Positions 52,056-62,573 of a stretch of DNA of 64,000 nucleotides are shown here, piece after piece. The DNA is from Sipunculus nudus (lineage: Eukaryota; Annelida; Sipuncula; Golfingiida; Sipunculidae): positions 25,953,400 to 26,017,399 of the forward strand of contig CM049322.1 in the NCBI GenBank assembly GCA_026874595.1, in the 5' to 3' direction. Numbering within the stretch: position 1 is the stretch's first letter; each line of letters starts with the position of its first letter. Both the position numbers and the translations under genes were made by a program. Under the pieces are notes generated by a model. It worked only from the letters and a program-made list of their open reading frames with translations, searched no databases and was not told where the DNA came from.

Positions 52056-53255
52056 AGTGTATCCAGCCATGTATCTCCAGTCCCGTCACCACCCTTGCCT
52101 GCATCACCAAGCTATCAGCAGCAAGTTCTTGCATCTGACATCCACCCGTCCAATCTGCACCAACAACTACAGAGGCTCCACCTACACCAAACTGGGTACA
52201 CTACACCCTCAACTACAGGATTTAATTTGCTGAGCCAGAAGCGCAATAGTCCACCAACAATCCCAGCATTCCATGCTCATTCCAAAAGTCCTGAACATCC
52301 CTCAGCAAGTTACTCTCCTTTCCGTCAAACATTCGCACAACCACACTCTCGGAGTAATTCGCCACCAGGACAGAACTTGCATATGATAAAGGAAGATTCC
52401 ATGGACAATTGGGACCAAACAAGTGTGATACCAAATGTTGTAGATAGTGAGATTTCACCACTGTCTTTCAGCCCACAGAGCTCTCCAGTAGACAAAAGAC
52501 CACCACAGATCAGCATAACTGACACACAGGGTCATGTGACCCCAGTCCCTGCCAGTGAGGTGGAGGATGTAGATATGGACAATGGAATACATTTGGCACA
52601 ATGCCAGAAAGACAAATATGTAGACAGTCCAAACCAGTGTTCATCTAGTCCTAGTCATTGGCACACATATCCTGTCTCACTGCAGTGTGCAAGCTTGAAC
52701 TTAGCCTCAATTCCCCCAGATCTAAGAAATACTGCGTCAAGTAATTTTGATATTGCTATAAGAGATTACCCTCTTAAACGTGCTTATCCTATCCTCACCA
52801 TGTTTCAACCTCAGCCTTTAAATTATGTTTCTCATTCATCTCTTTCTACCCATAATGCAAATATAACCACAACTGCTACTCATGCACTGCTGGACCTAGG
52901 TCAACAAAATGGTGGCAGAACTCCATATGTCAAACGAACATCAAGTCTTGACAGTGTGGATACAAAAAATGTGAGAAATGGGATATCTCAGAGCTACTCA
53001 TGTTTAGATTTGACCACAAAACGAACCATGTCTGATCTGTTAGAACTTATCAAGGAGATGCTTGATCAGCGCAGTGCAGAGTTAGTGTATGAACGATCAG
53101 AGAACTGTTTCCGGTTGTGTAGTGCCTGCATGGAAATGGAAATGGAAGTGTGCCAAGGAGTTTCTGAAAGAGGTGTCAAAATTCGACAGATTGCTGGAGA
53201 TTCTTGTCAGTATAAAAAGCTGTGCACAGAGTTAATTCAGTATATGGAGTTGTAA
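52056..53255 (+). CDS. SIK3: SIK3-like kinase, terminal coding exon with KA1-like domain
   Basis: This exon encodes the last 399 residues of a salt-inducible kinase, an AMPK-related serine/threonine kinase that regulates CRTC and class IIa HDAC. The acceptor is ctatttctgcttcag, ending at 52055. The frame is closed by TGA at 52023 and has no upstream ATG, so it is an internal start, phase 0. In order it shows a Pro/Ser-rich start (SPVPSPPLPASP), NLHQQLQRLHLHQ, which matches the conserved QLQRL block of SIK3, basic-Ser-Pro sites (KRNSPP, RSNSPP), an acidic segment (PASEVEDVDMDNG) and a basophilic site KRTSSLD (from 52932). The last ~74 residues (from 53031) look like a kinase-associated KA1 domain: MEMEMEVC, then GVKIRQIAGD, then YKKL. 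KA1 domains in MARK and AMPK relatives bind acidic lipids or regulate the kinase. The stop is TAA at 53253. Codon use and lack of repeats contrast with all neighbours. Assignment to SIK is strong; SIK3 over SIK2 is likely. Confidence 0.8.
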   Translation, partial: SVSSHVSPVPSPPLPASPSYQQQVLASDIHPSNLHQQLQRLHLHQTGYTTPSTTGFNLLSQKRNSPPTIPAFHAHSKSPEHPSASYSPFRQTFAQPHSRSNSPPGQNLHMIKEDSMDNWDQTSVIPNVVDSEISPLSFSPQSSPVDKRPPQISITDTQGHVTPVPASEVEDVDMDNGIHLAQCQKDKYVDSPNQCSSSPSHWHTYPVSLQCASLNLASIPPDLRNTASSNFDIAIRDYPLKRAYPILTMFQPQPLNYVSHSSLSTHNANITTTATHALLDLGQQNGGRTPYVKRTSSLDSVDTKNVRNGISQSYSCLDLTTKRTMSDLLELIKEMLDQRSAELVYERSENCFRLCSACMEMEMEVCQGVSERGVKIRQIAGDSCQYKKLCTELIQYMEL

Positions 53256-53595
53256 GATGAAAGCCCCATGTATCACAGGTCCAGTTGTTTATTGAAAACA
53301 GATATTGCCATTTAACGTTTGTTCATGTCATATACAACGTTTGTTACAGGAAGAACAGAAAATAACTATATTAATGGTGCCACATGTTTTCACTTTGTCA
53401 TATGTATAAACTTTGCACATTACAGTTAAATATTTAAATTTTATTATATGTTACTCAAGATGTCTTGGTTAATGCATTTTTCTATAAAGCCATGCTTGCT
53501 GACCTGTTGGCGAAATTTTAACAAAAGGAACGGACCAAGAACTAACAAAAACAAATACAGAAAGAGGCTAACAAAATAAAAGATATAACACAAAT
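53256..53595 (+). other. Probable SIK 3' UTR with poly(A) signal
   Basis: The sequence is unique and AT-rich, and it continues from the stop codon. AATAAA at 53575-53580 is the first canonical poly(A) signal seen. Whether the transcript ends here or runs through the adjacent minisatellite cannot be told. Confidence 0.5.
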
Positions 53596-53660
53596 TTGTC
53601 AAGGAAGTCATGCAGTCTTGTTACAGAAACAAAGCTCTATTCAAACCAGCAGACAGTAGG

Positions 53661-54620
53661 TCAGAGATCACAGCATTCTACCACAACAAGTCACAGACCA
53701 CAGCATTCTACCACAACAAGTCATAGACCACAGCATTCTACTACAACAAGTCACAGACCACAGCATTCTACCACAACAGGTCACAGACCACAGCATTCTA
53801 CCACAACAAGTCACAGACCACAGCATTCTACCACAAGTCACAGACCACAGCATTCTACCACAACAAGTCACAGACCACAGTATTCTACCACAACAGGTCA
53901 CAGACCACAGCATTCTACTAAAACAAGTCACAGACCACAGCATTCTACTACAACAAGTCACAGACCACAGCATTCTACTACAACAGGTCACAGACCACAG
54001 CATTCTACCACAACAGGTCACAGACCACAGCATTCTACCACAACAAGTCACAGACCACAGCATTCTACCACAACAAGTCACAGACCACAGCATTCTACCA
54101 CAACAAGTCACAGACCACAGCATTCTACCACAACAGGTCACAGACCACAGCATTCTACCACAACAAGTCACAGACCACAGCATTCTACCACAACAAGACA
54201 CAGACCACAGCATTCTACCACAACAAGACACAGCCCACAGTATTCTACCACAACAGGTCACAGACCACAGCATTCTACCTCAACAAGTCACAGAACACAG
54301 CATTCTACAACAACAAGTCACAGACCACAGCATTCTACCACAGCAAGTCACAAACCACAGTATTCTACCACAACAGGTCACAGACCACAGCATTCTACCA
54401 CAACAAGTCACAGACTACAGCATTCTACTACAACAAGTCACAGACCACAGTATTCTGCAACAGAAACTCAGAACATTCCATTCTGCCACACCAAGTCACA
54501 GAACACAACAGTTTACAAAAGAAAAAAAGCCAAAATTTCCACAAATGAAAAGTCACAAAACAGAAAATTTCACATACAGAAGTCACAAAATCCAGTTTAA
54601 TGCAAAAGTCACAGAATATA
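53661..54620 (+). repeat. 30-bp minisatellite, about 27 units plus degenerate tail
   Basis: The unit CACAGACCACAGCATTCTAC plus CACAACAAGT repeats about 27 times from 53661 to about 54462. One unit (about 53827-53853) is 27 bp. On the + strand it reads HRPQHSTTTS repeated for over 250 residues; on the minus strand it is open as well. The + frame (53596-54600) has no ATG before or within the array, and the repeat decays into AAGTCACA-type copies that continue past the TAA at 54598. I therefore call it non-coding tandem repeat, possibly in the 3' UTR of SIK. An unidentified exon remains a minor alternative. Confidence 0.8.
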
Positions 54621-54628
54621 ACATTTTT

Positions 54629-55862
54629 AGCAAACTTGAGCTTATGTGTTGTGGGTGGCATCTGCCATCTTTTGTCCATCATCCATATGTAAAGCCAAAC
54701 TGTTCCAGAAGCAGTAGGAGCTAGCGTCACCTATTCTTATGCAAATGTTGGTCACATGAATTTGAAATTGAGGTTTTGATGGCACCATCTGCATCAAATA
54801 ATATTTGATGGGGGAGCTCTAGTCAGATTATCATCTTTCAGCCACTTATTTTAAAAACTTTTCTGATGAACCTGTTGAGCCAAATTATTGTATCTGCCAA
54901 AACAAAGTTTTGCGGATACTATGTTTTTGACCGGGTTATGCCGCTGCCGCATTCGTTTCCGCAGAACTCCTCTGAGACTACTGGACGGATTTTTCCGAAA
55001 CTTACACCAATTATCACATGTGAACTGGTGCCTAACCAATTTGCATTGACCTCTGACCTTTCCTCTCTGCCCAGCGTCCATTGGTGCGTCTGTTTCCACA
55101 CATATACCCACATATCTCGGAAACCGTTTGACTGATCAGGAAAAAAAATTGTACAAATGTAGCCCTTGGATAGCTTTATAACATATACAAAAAATGGTGG
55201 GGCCACCATGTTTGCACAGTGTCCATCTGTTCGTCTGTCTTGGGTTAAAATCACTCATATCTCCGCAGTGGTTTGACTAATTCACCTGAAATTGGCATGC
55301 GTATACATCCTGGAAGGCTTTCTTGATTTTATGACAGGTGACGCTACCTACATTCACGTTCACTCTGCAGAATTCCATGCTTATATCTCCAGTTTGACGT
55401 ATCTTCCTGAAAATTTGCATGTGTATAGATCTCACATAGCTCTTTACCATAAGCAAAACTGGTGGCGCCACCTGCAACCATTATGATGCAACCATATATG
55501 TACAGCATCCATCTGTTCATCTGCCTTGGGATAGAAACACTCATATCTCAGCAGTGGTTTGACTTTTCCACCTGAAATTTTGCAGGTTTAAACATCCTGG
55601 ACAGCTTTCTTGATTTTATGACAGGTGGCGTCACCTACATTCAGGTTTACTCTGCAGACATCTAAGTTCATATCTTGGGAACCGTTTGACCGATTGGGCC
55701 AAAATTTTGCATGTGTATAGATCTCACATAGCTCTTCATCATAGGCAAAACTGGTGGCGCCACCTTCAACTACTTATGCACAGCATCCATCTGTTCATCT
55801 GCCTTGGGATAAAATCACTCATATCTCAGCAGTGGTTTGACTTCCAATGTTTATGCATTATT
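54629..55862 (+). mobile_element. C element C6, 5' part
   Basis: A worn head AGCAAACTTGAGCTTATG is at 54629. It continues with a D-like hairpin head (about 54890-54922), the sub-monomer array with GGTGGCGCCACC at 55461 and 55753, and stops at a new C head. No tail was found. Confidence 0.7.
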
Positions 55863-56344
55863 AGCGAACCTGTGAGCTTATGTGATGGCACAGCATCATC
55901 CGTCCGCCATCCACCGTTGTCTGTACGTCAACCTATGCTATCTCAGAACCCATCACAGCTAGCAGCTCAAAATTGCATGTAAGAATCAGTTACATGTCAA
56001 ACTTCATTAGATTGAGCTTATTTTTGGTATCTGCATTAACTTCGATTTTATATGGAAAAACCTTAAAAACCTTTAAAAATCTTCTTCTCCGAAATTGTCC
56101 AGCCAAATTGTCCAATATTTTACAGAAGCCATCCCTGGAACAATATTTCTCAAGTTTGTTTGAATGGTTCCGGTTTGGAGATTTTTGGCTGAGTTAGAGC
56201 AAGTTGAACTTAGTCATCTGTCCAAAAAAACACACTAAAATTAAAATCTAAAAAACTGCTGGAGCTATCATCACCAAATTTTATGCAAATGTTTGTCACA
56301 TATATCACATCTGAAATCGAGCCACCTACATTGACCTGTTTTTT
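55863..56344 (+). mobile_element. C element C7, 5' fragment
   Basis: The head AGCGAACCTGTGAGC is at 55863. Only the unique 5' part follows before an A2 head at 56345, in the T run after cattgacctgtttt. Confidence 0.75.
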
Positions 56345-57546
56345 AGCTCAGCTGACTGTAAGTCATCTGAGCTATAGTCGTGGTCCATTGTCTGTCAGCT
56401 ATTTGTATGTCTGTCTGTCTGTCCGTCCGTCCGTCTGTAGATGTGGCATGTTTTGAAACCGTAAGACCTAGGAATCCAAAATTCAGCATAATGTTAGATG
56501 GCCCCAAGATCTCCTACCAAGCTGAAAACTGGGTCTTTGCGACTTCGTTCCTTTGATAAATTAAGGAAAAACCTCAATATTTTATTAAAAACCTATTTTC
56601 ACACTTCAGGACTGCCTAATATCAAAACCACTCATCTATTTTTAGCTCAGCTGACTATAAGTCATCTGAGCTATAGTCGTGGTCCATTGTCCGTTGTTAG
56701 TCCGTCTGTCCGTCCAGATGTCAGTCCGTAAGACTGGCACGTTTCAACACCATTGGACCTACGAATCTAAAATACAGTTAGATGTCCCCAAAATCTCCTA
56801 CCATGCCGAAAATTGGGTCAATAGGACTTCGTTCCTTTGAGATATTAAGGAAAAACCTAAATTTTTTATTAGAAATCTATTTTCACTTTTCAGTACTGCC
56901 TAATATCAAAACCACTCATCTGGTTTTCTTCATATTTACCATAAATATTCCTCTATATAGTTCCTATGTACATGCCAGAAATTATGTCTATATTATATAA
57001 TTTAAAAAAATAATGGGCCCAAACATAATGCATTTTGTAAAAAATCAGGAAAGATATTTGATCACTTAACACAAAACATGTTAAAGCTATGGACTTTTTT
57101 CCAGTAATATAACTTTAATTAATCAAAGTTAAATTGTATACCCAAAATTAGATCAAAATCTTTTAAATTTTTAAAAATATTAACGAAAATAAAAAATTGG
57201 TACCTTAAATTTTGCCCAACTTTGACCATGGCACGTTTTTTTCCTGTAAGTACTGTGGATTTAATTTTCACAGCATGTTTTTGTTAGCATTTTGTCTGTT
57301 AACACCAAAAATTTGAAACCAGTTGATCAAAAACTGTAGATTTTATTCAAGTTTTCAAGCACCATGTAACATATTGTTTACATCAAGCTAGTGTTATGCA
57401 GTTTGCAAGAGCTCAGCTCCCCAGCTTCTGCTCTCAGTTCCAAAAATTTGGCATACAATTAGATGTCTCCAAAATTCCCTACCAAGCCAAGAATTTGGTC
57501 ACTAGGACTTAATACCTTCGAGATATTAATGAAAAACTTCATTTTT
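56345..57546 (+). mobile_element. Two A2 5' parts, the second inserted in the first
   Basis: Heads AGCTCAGCTGACTGTAAGTC (56345) and AGCTCAGCTGACTATAAGTC (56644) are both of the A2 type with TAGTCGTGGTCCATTGTC. The first runs to the phrase aaccactcatctattttt before the second begins, again in a T run. The second runs to 57546 and is broken by a C head. Neither tail is in the window, as expected if the nest closes further right. Confidence 0.75.
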
Positions 57547-60500
57547 AGCGAACCTGTGAGCTTATGCAATGGTGTGGCGTCGGCCGTCGGCAGTCGTCTG
57601 TACTTTAACCCATACTATCTTGAAAATGGCAAGAGTTAGCATTGAGAAATTTTTTGCAAAAAATTAGTCATCTAAAAAACTCTATTGGATTTTGCTTATT
57701 TTTTGGGTAACTGCATTTTCTTAGATTTTATAGAGAGAAAGCTAAAAAAAACTTTAAAAATCTTCTACTCCGAAACTGTTCAGCCAAATTGTCCAATATT
57801 TCACAGAAATGATCCCTGGAACAATCTCTCTCAAGTTTGTTCAAATGGTTTGAGTTAGGTGATTTTTGGTCAAGTTACATCTAGTTGAACTTAGTCATCT
57901 GTCCAAAAAAGCATACTAAAATTACAATTTTAGAAATGGTTGGAGCTGTCATCACTAAATTTTTTGCCAATGTTGGTCATATGAGTCATGTCTGAAATTC
58001 AGGTATCGGTGGCGCCACCTGCATCGGCCTTTTTTGAACGGGGGTCATCAGTGCCTGTATCATACTGACAGCTACAAAAAACTTCTTCTTTGAAACCATT
58101 TGGCCAAATTGATTAATATCGCACAGAAATGATCCTAGGGTAGTGCTTTCTGAATTTTGTTCAAATGGTCTCTTTTCAGTGACTTTTGGCTGAGTTATGG
58201 GAAGCTGAATTTAATCATATGCCATAACAGCCCATTTTAGCTCAGTGGCTACAAAGATCTTCTTCTCAAAAACCACTGGGCCAAATTCTTAAATCTCACA
58301 TATTAATTATCCTCAGATGTTGATAATTCAAGTTTGTTCAACTGGTTTTGGTTCAGTGCTTTTTGGCTGAGTTACGGGAAGCTGAACTTAGCCAGTTTGC
58401 TGTATCTTCCTATATGAGTTATAAACCTGCGAAACATTTATGACTGATGACACTGAAGCCAGTTTGTTAAATATTTTTCAAGAATAATCCCTACAATAAT
58501 TCTTATAATAATTGTCATTAATGGTTCCACATGAATGATTTTTGGCTGAATTATGGAGATTGAATTGAGTCATTTTACCATATATGTTAGCTGTGTTATG
58601 CTGTTACATCTAGCCTGGCACCAGTTTATCAGCATCTTTTACATCATGCCACTAGACATTTAGATTTCAGGTTATCTTTGGTTAATATTGACAAGAAAGT
58701 TTTTTTAAAAGCTTTTAAAAAATTTAGATTTATGATTTAAGTTATTCATCATACCAGGCAATGTTACAATCATGGATATTCATCTCTCTGTGGCTATATG
58801 AAGACAACTGTACGTGGATTATAAATTATTGGTATCCCTACTCAACTTAATTCAAGAATTTGCCATCAGTGAGATATATTATATTTTAATTTTGCATTTA
58901 GTATGCATCCGTAATAATTTTACATATATTCCTGATTTCTTTTTTATAAAAAGTCAGCTGAAAAGCATTTTGTATTGGGAAAATAAATTTCAAAGTTATT
59001 TCAAGTGGGACCACTTTTGTGTATAGATGGCAGCACTTGGTTTACCATTGGCAGATTGCCAGTGCCTTGATGTTGGCCATTAGCCAAGATGATATCAGTT
59101 CTATAAATAGTTTTAGCACAGTGCCAGGATTGGAAGAAGTGCAGCCAGGTATAGGTCAAGAGTTCACTCAGTGGAGTAGCTGCATTCTATTTATAGCTTT
59201 GGCAGACTGCTCACTGCATCATATTTGGCACCAAAGTTCAGCCTGAATCTATTTATAGCTTTGGCAGACTGGCCAACTGTGGCCAACTGTGTCAGATTAT
59301 GCAATAGGTCAAGAGTTAACTCAGTGCAGCCAGGTACAGGTCAAAAGTTCACTCAGTCTAGCCAGGTGCAGGTCAAGAGTTCACTCAGTGCAGTAGCTTG
59401 AGGCAGCAATTTGTCACAGGTCACTTGGGGGCAACTGCCTTACTCGCCTAAGCCTTGTCAGCCCAGTGCATCAAACTCTGGGGAAGTTTTTTTGCAGTGT
59501 ATGCGCCTGCTTATTTCTTCAGAGGAATCAGCCTAAAATTGGGCATGTTTCTACATTTCGGGTAGCTTTATAGTGTACAAGACTGGTGGCGCCCCCTACA
59601 ATAATTTTTGCACAGTGTATGTCCCTGCTTATTTCACAGGAGGAGTTTGACATATCAGTCTGACATTGGGCATATTTATAAATCTCTTCGTTGTATATAA
59701 GACTGGTGGTGCCAGCTACAATCATTGTATCCGCCAAGACAGATTTTTGCGGATACTATGTTTTCAGTCGGATGCCAACGCTGCCGCCATCGCCACATAG
59801 GTTTCCGGAGAACTCCTCCATAACCACTGGGCAGAATTTTTTAAAATTCGGAATTACGATCGGTCAAATGTGAACTGCTGCGCCCTCATTTTTGGTTGAC
59901 CTCTGACCTTTCCTCTGCCCAGCGTCCATTTGTGTGTCTGTTTCCACACATAAACCCACATATCTCGGGAACCGTTTGACCGATAAGGCTAAAGATTTTG
60001 CTCAAATGTAGCTCTTGGAAAGCTTTATAACATACACTAAAAATGGTGGCGCCACCTGCAACCATTTTTGCACAGCGTCCATCTGTTCATCTGCCATGGG
60101 ATGAATACACTCATATCTCTGCATTGGTTGGACTTATCCATCTGAAAATTTGCATGTGTGTACATCCTGGACAGCTTTCTTGATTTTATGACAGGTGGCG
60201 CCACCTACATTCAAATTTACGCTGCAGATATCCAAGCTCATATCTCAGGAACCATTTGACCAATTGGGCCAAAATTGTGCATGTTTATATATCTCACATA
60301 GCTCTTTATCATACGCAAAACTGGTGGCACCACCTGCCACCATTTTTGCACAGCGTCCTTCTGTTTGTCTGCCATGGGCTAAAATCACACATATCTCAGT
60401 AGTGGTTTGACTTATCTGCCTAAAATTTTGCATGTTTATACATCTTGGATAGCTTTCTGGATTTTTTTGGTATGGGGCGCCACCTACATTTATATATATT

Positions 60501-60960
60501 TTGCAGACATTCAGGCTTATATCTTAGGACTGGTTTGACATATCCCCCTGAAATTTTGCATGTGTATAGATCTCACATATTTCTTAATCATACACAAAAT
60601 TGGTGGCGCCACCTGCCACAATTTTTGCACAGTGTCAGTCTGTTCATTTCCCTTGGGATAAAAACACTCTTATCTCTGCATTGGTTGGACTTATCCATCT
60701 GAAATTTTGCATGTTTATACATCTTGGACAGCTTTCTTGATTGTATGACAGCTGGTGCCACCTACATTAATGTTTAAGCTGCAGACATCCAAGCTTATAT
60801 TTAGGGAACCATTTGACCAGTTGGGCCAAAATTTTGCATGTGTATAGATCTCCCATAGCTCTTTATCATACACAAAACTGGTGGCGCCACTTGCAACCAT
60901 TTTTGCACAGCGTCCATCTGTTCATCTGCCTTGGGATAAAATCACTCATATCTCGGCAGT
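57547..60960 (+). mobile_element. C element C8, interrupted by a LINE
   Basis: The head AGCGAACCTGTGAGC is at 57547. The copy is collinear with C1 and C4 through the GTTCACTCAG block (59150-59400), a D-like hairpin head (about 59727) and sub-monomers with GGTGGCGCCACC at 58008, 60045, 60194 and 60602. It stops in mid-monomer (atatctcggcagtg) at 60960, where LINE sequence begins. Confidence 0.8.
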
Positions 60961-61519
60961 GAAAGGTCACCTGGTGCAGTAAAAGAGAGTAGACACACTT
61001 TTGTGGCTCTCTCAGTTACACTAAATTTTATCCAGAAATACTTCTGGTTGTGTCTTTAAAAGTTGCAGGAAGTTTTGATTGTGCTCCAGAACAGGGTAAT
61101 ACACAAAATTTCAACAAAAAGGGAAGTATTTCTTGCTTTTTTAAAGAAAACAAATAGTGGTCTTACAAAATTACAGGTTGATCATCTTTTGTTATTTGGA
61201 AACGGGAAAGAACTATTGCATAACAGTTGGCTCCGGGTGAGCCCTTTGTGTGTGGTCAGTGGACCCTACTGCACCAGGTCCCTCCAGAGCCAGGTCTATT
61301 GTCAATGTGTTTGAAAGAACCTTAATAATGTGTTTGTAATTTCAAACTCCACTGCCTGGCAGGTTAAAACATTGTGAACTATGATTTAATATTTAATGTT
61401 GAGATTTTGTTTGTTCTAAAGTGGTTTTGAATCTATGCCTTCCCAAGTCTTGATACAACATTCAATTATTTTGTATTTGTTATAAAAACAGTAACTCAGG
61501 CTCATGTGTTTTCTTTGTT

Positions 61520-62248
61520 ATGTACGGAAAATCTAAAAGATCAAGATCAACAGTATCCAGCTCTTCTTCTTCGTCCCCTAGTACCCCACATAAATATCAG
61601 AGGTTTAATTTGTCAGATAAAAAGGGAAAATCAGTTGAAAAAATGTCACTTACTACAGACACATTAAGAAAAATGCTGAATGAGTTGGAGGAAAAAATAG
61701 TAAGACAAATCACAGAAAGATTTGATTCAACAGTTCAGCTGTTAGAAAGTAAAGTTATAACACTAGAAAGTGAAAATGAAGGCTTGAAAAGTGATATTAA
61801 AAAATTATCAGATCAGGTTGCTCATTTAGAAGTGGTGACAAGCATGTCCTGTACAGAAGCTAGAGAGGCTCAGAGGAGGTCAGTTGAACTTGAGCAGTAC
61901 TCTAGAAAAGCAAATATTAGGATTTTTGGTATTGGAGAGAGGGATCAAGATGAAATAGGAGTAGAAAATTGCAAAGAAATTGTGCAAAAATTTTGCAAAG
62001 AAAAGCTTGGGGTTGACATTGAAAGAAAAGATATTGATGCTGCTCATAGAGTTGGTAAATATACTGGAAATAATGCTGCTCCTGGAAAGGGGCCCAGGGC
62101 AATTATTGTTAAATTTCTGAGAAGAGAGGTCAAAGAAATAGTGATGAAGGAAAGGAGAAAATGCAAAGGATCAAGAGTAGTAATAATGGATGATTTGTGT
62201 AAAGAACTTCATGAACTGTACAACAGAGTAAAAAAGACCAAAGAATAA
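61520..62248 (+). CDS. LINE ORF1 protein (coiled coil plus RRM-like)
   Basis: An intact 242-residue frame starting at ATG 61520. ORF1 proteins bind element RNA as trimers and act as nucleic-acid chaperones in the ribonucleoprotein. Residues ~1-45 are basic and serine-rich. Residues ~45-115 form a predicted coiled coil with heptad leucines (LLESKVITLESENEGL). From ~123 the segment ELEQYSRKANIRIFGI begins the RRM-like domain typical of L1-type ORF1; AHRVGK and AIIVKF follow, then a basic C-terminal part with VVIMDDL. The layout is that of L1 and Tx1-like elements. ORF1 is undamaged while ORF2 is broken. Confidence 0.85.
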   Translation: MYGKSKRSRSTVSSSSSSSPSTPHKYQRFNLSDKKGKSVEKMSLTTDTLRKMLNELEEKIVRQITERFDSTVQLLESKVITLESENEGLKSDIKKLSDQVAHLEVVTSMSCTEAREAQRRSVELEQYSRKANIRIFGIGERDQDEIGVENCKEIVQKFCKEKLGVDIERKDIDAAHRVGKYTGNNAAPGKGPRAIIVKFLRREVKEIVMKERRKCKGSRVVIMDDLCKELHELYNRVKKTKE

Positions 62249-62573
62249 AAGAGGCATGGACTTGGGATAGGAAGGTTTTCATAAAGGATTTAAGAGGAGG
62301 GATTAAACAGGTCAGATACGGACAATCATTGGAACAGCTAATTGCAATTACTTGATATTGTAAATATAAGAATTAATATAAAGCCAGGCAAGGAAAATGA
62401 CCATATGGTTTTATACTCATGTATATTGTGTTTTGTTTTTGTGATCATTGATATGAAGGCCTGTAAGCTTAATTTAACACTGATGATTATGATGCATGAT
62501 GATACAAATAAGAAATTCTCATATTATAACTACCCTAAAGATTCAAAATGTTTCATTTCAAGTAATTATTTTT

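Noticed and set aside
53668-54273. Minus-strand 201-residue repeat protein (CCGRMLWSVT units)
   Set aside because: It is the antisense reading of the 30-bp minisatellite.
61063-61314. 84-codon frame upstream of LINE ORF1
   Set aside because: It has no ATG start and no recognisable domain, and it lies in the LINE 5' region; reported only as a remark.
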